DNA from: Rhodococcus sp. 06-462-5
GTDB lineage: Bacteria > Actinomycetota > Actinomycetes > Mycobacteriales > Mycobacteriaceae
Direction of reading: 5' to 3'
Length of the DNA: 64,000 bases
NCBI RefSeq assembly: GCF_002258315.1
Contig: NZ_NOYD01000015.1
Location: 32,962-96,961, forward strand
Shown: positions 49,996 through 57,829 of the stretch, one piece after another
Layout: each line of letters begins with the position of its first letter
How positions within the stretch are numbered: position 1 is the first letter of the stretch
Program-made: the position numbers and the translations under genes
The notes under the pieces: generated by a model
The model's input: only the letters and a program-made list of their open reading frames with translations
Databases searched by the model: none
What the model was told of the DNA's origin: nothing

Positions 49996-50893
49996 ATGAG
50001 AGCCGTGGTCATCAACGTCAAGGGCGGACCCGATGTACTGACCGTCACCGACATAGACGAACCCGATTCCCGTCCGGCCGACATCACGGTGGCGGTGGCT
50101 GCGGCCGCCGTCAATCCTGTCGACATCAAGACCCGCTCAGGATTCCTACCGATCGAACTGACGTACCCCGCGGTCCTCGGTTGGGATGTGTCGGGCACCG
50201 TCGTCGCCGTCGGACCATCGGTCACCCGATTTACTCCGGGCGACAACGTGATCGGCATGATCGCGCAACCGGCCCACCGTTTCGGCACCTATGCCGAACG
50301 TGTCGTCGCCGACGAATCATTGTTCGCGCACGCACCCACAGGCATCAGCCTCCAGCACGCAGCAGCAATCCCACTCGCCGCCCTCACAGCCGTGCAGCTT
50401 CTCGACAAGATTGCTCTCTCTGCGCAGTCCACGGTCTTGGTGACCGGCGCGGCCGGTGCGGTGGGTCGAATAGCGTCAGCGCTTCTGATGATCTGCGGTC
50501 ACCGAGTCGACGCTCTCGCGGGAATCAGACGTCGAGGATCTGCTCGCGCTCGATGCGCGACAGGCGTTCACCAGGCCTGCCGACCTGCAGGCGGGTGTGT
50601 ACGACGCCGTCTTCGATACGGCGGGCGTGGTCGACACCATCGACAGCGTGCACGACGACGGCGCGTACGTCTCCATCGAAGACGGAGATCAACCCGAGCC
50701 CCAGCGCGGCATCACGCCAGGAAAGAGCTACGTGAACGAGGACGGGCCCGGTCTCGAGCAGATCGCTGCGCTTGTCTCGGCAGGCGCGATCAGCATTCCT
50801 ATTGCGCGAGAGTTCGGATTCGACGAAGCACCGCAAGCTCATTCGCTGCTCGCCGCAGGTGGAACACGAGGAAAGGTACTGCTGACCCCATGA
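49996..50893 (+). pseudogene. NADPH:quinone oxidoreductase (MDR family), frameshifted
   Basis: Medium-chain reductase of the zinc-free quinone oxidoreductase type, broken by one reading-frame change. Part one, from ATG 49996 (GAGGAG upstream), reads MRAVVINVKGGPDVLTVTD... through AVNPVDIKTRSGF, LGWDVSGTVVAVG and the NADP motif VLVTGAAGAVGRIASALL to RVDALA. Then the frame shifts: base 50521, one G of a GGG run, is extra, and from 50522 the +1 frame continues without interruption as ESDVEDLLALDARQAF, YDAVFDTAGVVDTI, AAGGTRGKVLLTP to the stop at 50893. Both halves are otherwise intact, so this is a recent mutation or a sequencing error. The stop overlaps the ATG of the LLM oxidoreductase. Confidence 0.85.
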
Positions 50894-51780
50894 CCGTCAC
50901 CGGTGCGCCTGTGAAATACGGAATCAATCTCCCCAACTTCGGGCCGCAGATCGATCCTGACGGGATTCTCGCGTGGGCACGCACTGCCGAATCTGTCGGT
51001 TTCGACAACGTGCTGCTCTCCGATCACGTCGTGCTGACCGAGGACGCTCACGGCCGCTCCCCGTCGCCGTTCTACGAATGCCTGGCGACGCTGTCATGGC
51101 TCGCGGGTCAGACCGAGACCATCCGTCTCGGTAGCGGAGTGTTGATCGGAAGCCATCGTCATCCGGCTCATCTGGCACACGCGACAGCCACGATCGACCG
51201 GCTCAGCGGTGGACGACTCATCGTCGGAGTCGGCGTCGGTTGGACAGCGCAGGCGTTCGACGTCCTCGGAGTTCCGTTCGATCGGCGAGGTCGAATGACC
51301 GATGCCACGCTCGACACTCTTCGTGCGGCATGGTCGTCCGAGACATACGAGTCCGTAGGAGCGAGCGGTACGCCCCGCCTGGTACACGCTGGCCCCCTCC
51401 CGCTGCAGAAGCCGCATCCGCCACTGTGGATCGGCGGCAACGGCCGAGCTGCACTCGACCGGACCAATGCGTTGGGCACTGGTTGGCATCCGCTGCATCC
51501 ATCGCGGCAACTGTGCATCGCGGGCTCTACCGCGTTGGATGAGGGCAAAGAATTTGTTCCACGGATCTACTTCCTGCCCGTGGACAGTCCTGTGGATTCG
51601 CCGAACCGCCCCCTCGGCTACGGGTCCATCGAACAAATTCTCGAGGACATCGAATTCCTTGCCGAGTTGGACACAGGGACAATCGTTCTCGACACCGATC
51701 CTGGAGATCAACGACGTCGACGTTCCACCGCACACGATCTCGAACTCGTTCGATACGCGGGCGAAGTGATGGGCATGTGA
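50890..51780 (+). CDS. LLM-class F420-dependent-type oxidoreductase
   Basis: 296 residues; ATG overlaps the quinone oxidoreductase stop (ATGA), so they form one operon. Luciferase-like TIM barrel: YGINLPNFGPQIDPDGILAWARTAESVGFDNVLLSDHVV, LATLSWLAGQTETIRLGSGVLIGSHRHPAHLAHATATIDRLSGGRLIVGVGVGWTAQAFDVLGVPFDRRGRMTDATLD, LPLQKPHPPLWIGGNGRAALDR. This set is typical of the actinobacterial LLM proteins that use coenzyme F420 (Rv-type, TIGR03619-like), though FMN use cannot be excluded. The pairing with an NADPH-dependent reductase and a TetR suggests detoxification or reduction of a xenobiotic or quinone. Its substrate is unknown. Confidence 0.85.
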   Translation: MTVTGAPVKYGINLPNFGPQIDPDGILAWARTAESVGFDNVLLSDHVVLTEDAHGRSPSPFYECLATLSWLAGQTETIRLGSGVLIGSHRHPAHLAHATATIDRLSGGRLIVGVGVGWTAQAFDVLGVPFDRRGRMTDATLDTLRAAWSSETYESVGASGTPRLVHAGPLPLQKPHPPLWIGGNGRAALDRTNALGTGWHPLHPSRQLCIAGSTALDEGKEFVPRIYFLPVDSPVDSPNRPLGYGSIEQILEDIEFLAELDTGTIVLDTDPGDQRRRRSTAHDLELVRYAGEVMGM

Positions 51781-51789
51781 CTCAGTCCC

Positions 51790-53535
51790 TTACTCGTCGA
51801 CCTCTACGCCATATCGCACAGCCAGCTCAGCCAGCCCGTCGTCGTAGCCCTGGCCGATGGGTCGAAAGCGCCAACCACTCCCCCGGCGGTATATCTCGGC
51901 CAACAGCATCGACTGTTCGGTCGTGGCTGCATCGAGTACGGCCGTGGCGACCGTCGACTCGATCCCATCGAGCGACACCGAGACCGCGCCGACATCACCG
52001 AACGTCTTGTCCCCGTCGATGGCCGCGGCGATGACGATGCGCACGCAGTCCTCAGGAACAAGTGCCAGATCGATCCGCACACCCTGCTCGCTGTCGCCGT
52101 CGATCGACATCGACACTGCACCGTCCGAAGTGGCCGGGGCGTTGTAGAACACGAAATCCTCGTCGCTGGAGACCAATTCGTCGCCATTGACCAGGAATGC
52201 GACGACGTCCACGCCGACCTGATCGGAGTCGTCGGCCCGCCACGAACTGTTCAACGTCAGCATCGTGACACTCGGGTCCAGATCGACGACGCCACCGCGT
52301 GGCACCAGCGGGGCGATTCGGGACCGCCGCGGCGGAAGCGGCGCAGGCATTTCGATCTTCAGTTCACGGTCGATCGCGGCCGGTGTCAGCAGCGTGAGAT
52401 CCCGTTCTTTGACCTTCGGCATTCGGGGATCTCCGTCGCCGCCGTCAAGGATCAGGATGTCGGTCACGCCTGCACTGAGATTCACAGCCGGTGTGGCACC
52501 GAGTTGGATCAGGCGCGACCGCATCAGCACGGACTCAGCGTGGGAACCACCCATGACCAGGACCCTCCTTGCCTGCCAGGGCTTGTCGACTGGAGAGGGC
52601 TGCTGCATGGGTGGCTTCGACTGGATCTGCGGCCGAGTACTTTTCGGCGTTCCCGGTTGCACATCCCGTAGTAGGCCAAGCAGTTCGGACTCCGAGATGA
52701 CCCGAAGGCCATGGGCCCGAGCTCGCTCGACCTTTCGGCTTTCCGTCGCGGGATCCGAGCACACCACCACACTGGTGAACCGGCTGACCGAGTTCATCAC
52801 GTCCAAGCCCGCTTCGGTGAGCTGAGCGGCCAGACGCAATCGCGGGATGCGCGTGTCTCCACTGATCACGACTCGCATGCCTTGAATCAGACTGCCGTCC
52901 TCGGCGAGAGGCCCGGGGTTCTCCCACGTGCAATGTGTGCGAGGAACGGTATCCGGATACAGCGTCAGGCGCTCGGTGCACGTGACGACGGGAAGGGGAA
53001 GTTCGAGCGACCGGGCCAATCGAGCGCTGTGAGTGAACACCTGCGCCAGCACTCGGGCGTCGTCGTAGGCGTCGTGTGCGTTGGACTGCAGCACTTTCCA
53101 GTGCGCGGCCAAGGTCGAGAGCTTGTGGTTTGGAGTGTCCAGTTGCAGTCGCCTCGACAGTGCCACGGTGCACAACCGTTGCTTCGTCGGCATGTCGACG
53201 CCCGCACGCATGGATTCGAGCTTCAGGAAGCCGTGGTCGAAGCTTGCGTTGTGCGCGACCAGGGTTCGACCGTCCAGCAGATCCATCAGTTGCGGGGCGA
53301 TCATGTCGAACGTCGGTGCACCGGCAAGTCGTTCGGGTGTCAGTCCGTGGACATGGATCGGACCGGGATCGCAGCCCGGGTTCACCAGAGTCGACAGTTC
53401 ACGTCCGACGCGTCCGTCCTCGTCGACCGTCAGAGCGGCCACGCTGAGCACCCGATCACGGGACGCCTTCAGACCCGAGGTCTCCACATCGACGACAACC
53501 CACCTGTCGCTGCCGCTTCTGAGCGCGTTCCTCAC
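51790..53535 (-). CDS. Exonuclease-BRCT-BRCT-TerD fusion protein
   Basis: 581 residues from GTG 53535 (AAGGTGG upstream; GTG 53574 would add 13 residues). Domain 1 (about 10-180) is a DEDDh exonuclease of the DnaQ/epsilon type: WVVVDVETSGL (Exo I), LVAHNASFDHGFL (Exo II), HDAYDDARVLAQVF (Exo III). Domain 2 (about 215-300) is a BRCT domain (GMRVVISGDTRIPRLRLAAQLTEAGLDV..., VVVCSD). Domain 3 (about 320-395) is a second BRCT-like unit (ARRVLVMGGSHAESVLMRSRLIQLGATPAV). Domain 4 (about 405-581) is TerD: LNSSWRADDSD, DEDFVFYNAPATSDGAVSMSIDGD, LLAEIYRRGSGWRFRPIGQGYDDGLAELAVRYGV. Exo plus BRCT is known, but addition of TerD is striking and points to a stress or DNA-repair role. Confidence 0.88.
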   Translation of the reverse strand: MRNALRSGSDRWVVVDVETSGLKASRDRVLSVAALTVDEDGRVGRELSTLVNPGCDPGPIHVHGLTPERLAGAPTFDMIAPQLMDLLDGRTLVAHNASFDHGFLKLESMRAGVDMPTKQRLCTVALSRRLQLDTPNHKLSTLAAHWKVLQSNAHDAYDDARVLAQVFTHSARLARSLELPLPVVTCTERLTLYPDTVPRTHCTWENPGPLAEDGSLIQGMRVVISGDTRIPRLRLAAQLTEAGLDVMNSVSRFTSVVVCSDPATESRKVERARAHGLRVISESELLGLLRDVQPGTPKSTRPQIQSKPPMQQPSPVDKPWQARRVLVMGGSHAESVLMRSRLIQLGATPAVNLSAGVTDILILDGGDGDPRMPKVKERDLTLLTPAAIDRELKIEMPAPLPPRRSRIAPLVPRGGVVDLDPSVTMLTLNSSWRADDSDQVGVDVVAFLVNGDELVSSDEDFVFYNAPATSDGAVSMSIDGDSEQGVRIDLALVPEDCVRIVIAAAIDGDKTFGDVGAVSVSLDGIESTVATAVLDAATTEQSMLLAEIYRRGSGWRFRPIGQGYDDGLAELAVRYGVEVDE

Positions 53536-53796
53536 AGAGCTTCCACCTTCGACGCGTCGGTCACTGGGGGTCACTATGCCGTACGAGCTGCTGATACGAG
53601 TCGAATCGTGGCGGGCACAACCGGATTGTGTCTCTCGGAAGCTTAAGCTTTAGAACGCATGCCATAAAGCAATAGAACGACTTCCGGCGCACATTCTGTG
53701 CACTTATGCCTTATCTAACAAGCATAGAGGCTGTTCACCGCGTGGTTAGCGATGTAAGCTCCGATATGCATGCTTGCGCAAGCACAAGGAGTGATG
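53536..53796. other. Lower-GC intergenic segment before hipBA
   Basis: 261 bases, visibly richer in A and T than the neighbours (for example 53640-53760). It contains the palindromes AAGCTTAAGCTT (53639-53650) and TGCTTGCGCAAGCA (53771-53784). The composition suggests that the toxin-antitoxin module was acquired. The promoter of hipBA must lie here. Confidence 0.5.
53771..53784. promoter_or_regulatory. HipB-type operator palindrome
   Basis: TGCTTGCGCAAGCA is a perfect 14-base palindrome ten bases before the hipB-like start, the position expected for autoregulation by an antitoxin dimer. Confidence 0.75.
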
Positions 53797-54057
53797 ATGG
53801 CCGAACCACGACGACGAGCGCGGAAATCTTCCGGCGAGCTGGCCGGGGCCTTCGTTGCGCGTCGGCATCAGTTGCGCATGACTCAAGCCGAGTTGGCGTT
53901 ACTTGCCGGCGTGGGGCGCTCGACAGTCCAGGCCCTAGAAGCTGGAAAAGACACGGTGCAGCTCGACGGCGCGGTTGCTGTCGCGGAGGCGTTGGGCTGC
54001 GAGATCACATTGCTCACGCGCGCCGGATCGCCTGTGCCGCCACTGGACGCGACATGA
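53797..54057 (+). CDS. HipB-like antitoxin (HTH, Xre type)
   Basis: 86 residues. Start ATG 53797 or 53794; AAGGAG lies just upstream, giving six bases to 53797. HTH_3/Xre fold: LAGAFVARRHQLRMTQAELALLAGVGRSTVQALEAGKDTVQLDGAVAVAEALGCEITLL. It is a dimeric DNA-binding antitoxin that in HipBA systems represses its own operon and neutralises the HipA kinase. The stop overlaps the ATG of the HipA-like gene (ATGA), the usual coupling. The palindrome just upstream is the likely operator. Confidence 0.85.
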   Translation: MAEPRRRARKSSGELAGAFVARRHQLRMTQAELALLAGVGRSTVQALEAGKDTVQLDGAVAVAEALGCEITLLTRAGSPVPPLDAT

Positions 54058-55277
54058 TCGAAGTATCCGAGCTGCGGGATGTCGATGCCGCCGATGTCTA
54101 CAAGGGCGATCTTCTCGCCGGCTCACTGACGCGTGTGGGGAACGACGTCGTGTTTCGGTACGACAGCGACTACCTCGGCAGCGCTTCTCCGCCGGATCTC
54201 GCGTGGTCGATTCCGAAGTCGTCGCTGGAGGCGCGGGCATCGGGCGGTAGCGTCCCTGCCTTTTTCGCGGGCCTGTTGCCGGAAGGCGTTCGTCTCACTG
54301 GAGTGGTAACAGCTACCAAAACGTCCGAGGACGATCACTTCACACTGCTGCTGGCGGTCGGATCGGACACCATCGGGGACGTTCGTGTGCTGCCACGCGG
54401 TCAAGAGATATCGTTGGCGGGCAATGCATTCGATTCGAGGCACCGTGTTCCCGATCTTCGTCGCCTCTTCGATTCCCTGTCCACGGGTGAGTCGGTGAGT
54501 CAGGATCCGTCCGCTCTGCCGGGCGTTCAGGGCAAAGTGTCCGCGCAGATGTACTCGACCCCGGTGTCGACTACGGCCGGGCCTGCCATCTTGAAACTCG
54601 CCCCGCCCGCGCGACTGCCGCGACTGGTCGAGAACGAGAGCTTCTTCATGAATCTGGCACGTGGATGCGGGCTTTCGGCGCCGGGACACCGCGTGATCGA
54701 GGACGACAAGGGAATCAGTGGTCTGCTGGTGGCACGATTCGACCGGATCGGTGAACAACGACTTCCGCAAGAGGATGCGTGCCAAGTATCCGGGCTCTAT
54801 CCCGCGTCCAAGTACCGAATGAAGACCGAAGCGGTGATTGCGCTGCTCGCCGACACTGTCGAGCGCGGCGGCGGTTCTGCGCGCCAGGCCACCGCCGAAC
54901 TTCTTCGCTTGACGGCCTATTCGTATGCGATCGGAAACGGCGATCTGCACGGAAAGAACTACTCGATACAAAAGAACACTCGGGGAATCTGGTCGGTCAC
55001 ACCCGCCTACGACCTTCTGTGCACGCAGCCTTACGCGTCCTGGAGTGACCCGATGGCGTTGAGCTTCTACGGGCGTGCGAACCGTTGGACACGTGGGCAT
55101 TTCGTCGAGTCCGCCGGCCGGTTGGGGATGCCCGAACGTGCGACACGACGCATACTCGACGACGTTGCCGCTGGCGTTCGAAACGGAATCGGTGATGTCG
55201 ATGTGATTGGGTTCGATGACAAGCAAACGCGCCAGTTGAAGCAGCTACTCGATCAGCGCTGCTCCGAGCTGTCCTGA
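54054..55277 (+). CDS. hipA: HipA-like serine/threonine kinase toxin
   Basis: 407 residues, coupled with the antitoxin. N-terminal HipA_N subdomain (VYKGDLLAGSLTRVGNDVVFRYDSDYLGSASPPDLAWSIP..., GSVPAFFAGLLPEGVRL), then the kinase core with ILKLAPP (ATP Lys), PGVQGKVSAQM in the place of the regulatory phospho-Ser/glycine-rich loop, catalytic Asp297 in IGNGDLHGKNYSI and metal-binding Asp320 in TPAYDLLCT. These are the normal HipA residues, so the toxin should be active; HipA proteins phosphorylate glutamyl-tRNA synthetase or related targets and induce dormancy. The order hipB-hipA and the lower-GC upstream segment fit a mobile toxin-antitoxin module in the chromosome. Confidence 0.9.
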   Translation: MIEVSELRDVDAADVYKGDLLAGSLTRVGNDVVFRYDSDYLGSASPPDLAWSIPKSSLEARASGGSVPAFFAGLLPEGVRLTGVVTATKTSEDDHFTLLLAVGSDTIGDVRVLPRGQEISLAGNAFDSRHRVPDLRRLFDSLSTGESVSQDPSALPGVQGKVSAQMYSTPVSTTAGPAILKLAPPARLPRLVENESFFMNLARGCGLSAPGHRVIEDDKGISGLLVARFDRIGEQRLPQEDACQVSGLYPASKYRMKTEAVIALLADTVERGGGSARQATAELLRLTAYSYAIGNGDLHGKNYSIQKNTRGIWSVTPAYDLLCTQPYASWSDPMALSFYGRANRWTRGHFVESAGRLGMPERATRRILDDVAAGVRNGIGDVDVIGFDDKQTRQLKQLLDQRCSELS

Positions 55278-55447
55278 CCTCGACCTGTGGTTGAAGTTCG
55301 ACGCAAGACCAGGCGCAGTGGCCTGGGTCGAGAACCGAGACGTTGCGCAAAGTCTTCTCTCGCTCGATGTCGGTGAATCGTCGCATACCGGCCTTCGTCC
55401 GAATGGACGGCTGCGGTGCGCCGTGAGGCTGAAATTTACGGCACGCT

Positions 55448-56455
55448 TCAGCACGCGTGAACAGCGTTCGCCTTCGCGGCCTCGAGTGACTGATCCTGCG
55501 GGAAGAACCACACGAATGACCTATACGTGAAGATCCCGTCGCATTCGCCAAGGTCGAAGGCAACGATCGATGCCCGTTCCTGTGGTGCAGCGCCAGGTGA
55601 AGGGGACTCCGGGGTGACATGAGCGGTCGTGCCGGTTCCGGTGGCCGTCGGCCCACCCCACGAATTCCACACGATCTCGGTGACGACCCCGGACAAGGAC
55701 GCACCACCGTTGCTGATCTCCGGAGGCCGGACTGCCCCGTATCCCACTTGATATGTGTCGGTTACTTTTCCGAGCACAGGGTCGACGCCACCCGTTGTGG
55801 CCGTCGACACCGGTGTCGCGGCACCACGTGCCTCGATGTACTCGAACTGATATCCGCCGGTCGAGAACGTGAACCCCTTACCGGATCGGTCCGAGCGGCA
55901 CGACACGCCGGACTCCTGCACGTTGCAGGAAAACCCGTTGGTGGACAACGTTTGTCCGTACGAAAGGACAGGAGTTGTGTCGTAACGCCAGAACAAGGCC
56001 TGGCTCAGGCTCGCGAATCTGGCGTCTCCCGTTGCGTTCACGAGGATCGCGTTCGGGGCAGTCACATTCCCGCTGTAGTGGTCGGGTACCGATGGCGCAC
56101 CCGCCACGTTCATCGGCATGCTCGACGACGGCTGACAACCAGCCATCTGATCGTCACTACCGCCCTGCGCACTGTCCGCCAGAATGGCACATCGCCACAA
56201 TCCACTGGGCGTCGTGAAGAAGAATCCCTGCAGCCCGCCCTCCTGCCAGGCATACGTCGCCGGGTCCACGAGCGAGATGGCCGCGGCCGGTGGTGGTGGC
56301 GGCGACGGATCGGTCGTCGAGACCTCGAATGTCGACTGTTCCGGCACAGCGGTCATCTCAGCGATGGCAGAGGCCGGAGCTTTTTCAGGGGAACACCCCG
56401 CCACGACGACAAGAAGCGACGCACACACGATGAGCAGCGACGTACCGACGCGCAT
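55448..56455 (-). CDS. Exported lipoprotein, paralogue of the one at 57830
   Basis: 335 residues. Lipobox VVAGC (Cys about 21), Pro/Thr-rich linker (STTDPSPPPPPAAA), then a disulfide-rich globular part with segments TTPSGLWRCAILADS, DDQMAGCQPSS, GFSCNVQESGVSCRSDRSGKGFTFS. The C-terminal 90 residues share a pattern with the lipoprotein at 57830: GYGAVRPPEISNGGASLSGVVTEIVWNSWGGPTATGTGTTAHV and a final C.G...Y....WFFP..Q......A...C. The start TGATG overlaps the stop of the upstream membrane protein gene. No known family is recognised. It probably faces the cell wall. Confidence 0.75.
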   Translation of the reverse strand: MRVGTSLLIVCASLLVVVAGCSPEKAPASAIAEMTAVPEQSTFEVSTTDPSPPPPPAAAISLVDPATYAWQEGGLQGFFFTTPSGLWRCAILADSAQGGSDDQMAGCQPSSSMPMNVAGAPSVPDHYSGNVTAPNAILVNATGDARFASLSQALFWRYDTTPVLSYGQTLSTNGFSCNVQESGVSCRSDRSGKGFTFSTGGYQFEYIEARGAATPVSTATTGGVDPVLGKVTDTYQVGYGAVRPPEISNGGASLSGVVTEIVWNSWGGPTATGTGTTAHVTPESPSPGAAPQERASIVAFDLGECDGIFTYRSFVWFFPQDQSLEAAKANAVHAC

Positions 56456-57633
56456 CAGATCGAGCTGGTCCCGCTGTTGCGGGCCCACTCTGCGATGAGT
56501 TCGTGGTCGTACTGCTCGGCTCGAATACGTAGATCGGTGTAGATGAGCAGCTGCAGTACACGGAATCCCGCAATCATGATTCCAAGTACCACTGCGTAGA
56601 CCAGCAGGTTGAAACCGAAGATCGCCGTGACGAGCATCAACGGAACGAAGCACAGTGACCAGAGCAGGTGGATCCCGATCAGTCTGCCCCAGGCGGGTTT
56701 CGACAGACTCACCGATCGACGTAGGGAATCGACCACGCCTCGACTCTCGACGACCAGAACGACCGGTGCCAAGCTGAACAGGATGGACGCAGCGAACACG
56801 CCGAGGCTGACGAACGGCACCAACACGAGGCTGCCCAGTCCGCCACCCTGCGACAACAGTGCTACGAAGACGAGGCTGGGTAGAGCAGACAGACCATAGA
56901 ACGTCAGCGTCATCCGGCATACCGCGAACATCCGGCTCCGTGCGGTGTTCCACACGTCGAGCAATCCAACCGGCAGTCCGCGCACGGCTCGTTCGCTCAC
57001 GACAACCGACAACGCCAGCAGCAACGCGTCGGCCGGCAGCGCGATCGCCATGATGAGCAGCAACCAGGCGAGTAACAGGAGCAGCAGACTCGAAAACGGA
57101 TTGTCCGACAACACAAGCGTGTTGTCACTCAACGATGACGACGCACCGAGCGCGAACATCCCGATCGCGGAGATCGACACGAAGACAATCGCGAGGAACA
57201 CGAGCAGGATTGCCGCTGGGATACCCACCAGCGTCGGCCAATTCTTGGAGACCACTTTCCAAGCACCGGAGAACAGTTCGGCTATTGTCATGGCTCGGAA
57301 CGGAATCGGCGGTTCCGGGTCCGCAATGTTCGGTTCAGCGGACTGCCGCGCACCCAGGACCGGTGCCGCAAGTCGGTGCTGCGCGAGCACCTCACGAATG
57401 TCGGGCGTCCAGCCGATATCTCGCTGACGGACGTACCAACTTCCGGCGCCTGCGGCCAGTGCGATCAAAACCCATCCGAACGTGGAATCCGAAAAAATCG
57501 CGGCCAGTAACGAAACAGCCGCCAGAGCTGCGAGCGCATGCCACAGGTGCAGGTCGAATCGCAGGTCAGGTTGAGCCCCTCGAGTCTGCTGGTTGTCGGG
57601 TTCGTCTGCGAAGCCCCCCGCATCGGAGTTCAT
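56455..57633 (-). CDS. Multi-pass membrane protein, unknown (lipoprotein partner)
   Basis: 392 residues from ATG 57633 (AAGGA nine bases upstream). A cytoplasmic N-terminal part of about 30 residues, two close helices (ALAALAAVSLLAAIF, WVLIALAAGAGSWYVRQRDI), a soluble middle (WTPDIREVLAQHRLAAPVLGARQSAEPN...), then a large hydrophobic region with about six to seven helices, for example VGIPAAILLVFLAIVFVSISAIGMFALG, LLLLLLAWLLLIMAIALPADALLLALSVVV and GRLIGIHLLWSLCFVPLMLVTAIFGFNLLVYAVVLGIMIAGF. This resembles the glycerophosphoryl-diester-phosphodiesterase-type membrane domain (GPDPase_memb) seen in many actinobacterial unknowns. It is translationally coupled to the lipoprotein gene downstream. 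Confidence 0.7.
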   Translation of the reverse strand: MNSDAGGFADEPDNQQTRGAQPDLRFDLHLWHALAALAAVSLLAAIFSDSTFGWVLIALAAGAGSWYVRQRDIGWTPDIREVLAQHRLAAPVLGARQSAEPNIADPEPPIPFRAMTIAELFSGAWKVVSKNWPTLVGIPAAILLVFLAIVFVSISAIGMFALGASSSLSDNTLVLSDNPFSSLLLLLLAWLLLIMAIALPADALLLALSVVVSERAVRGLPVGLLDVWNTARSRMFAVCRMTLTFYGLSALPSLVFVALLSQGGGLGSLVLVPFVSLGVFAASILFSLAPVVLVVESRGVVDSLRRSVSLSKPAWGRLIGIHLLWSLCFVPLMLVTAIFGFNLLVYAVVLGIMIAGFRVLQLLIYTDLRIRAEQYDHELIAEWARNSGTSSI

Positions 57634-57829
57634 GATTGGTGATTCCTTCCCGACAGATGACACACGACGATCCACGAGCGACCGCGGGAGGTCCTATTGA
57701 GTCACCCGACGATAAATTCGTCCCAACTCATTTGCTATCCCACGTTCAACCGACATGATCGACCACGAGGTTGCGAGGTCGGTTGTTCAGCCGATGCCGG
57801 GAAACCACCGACTCCTCTAGATTGTCGAT

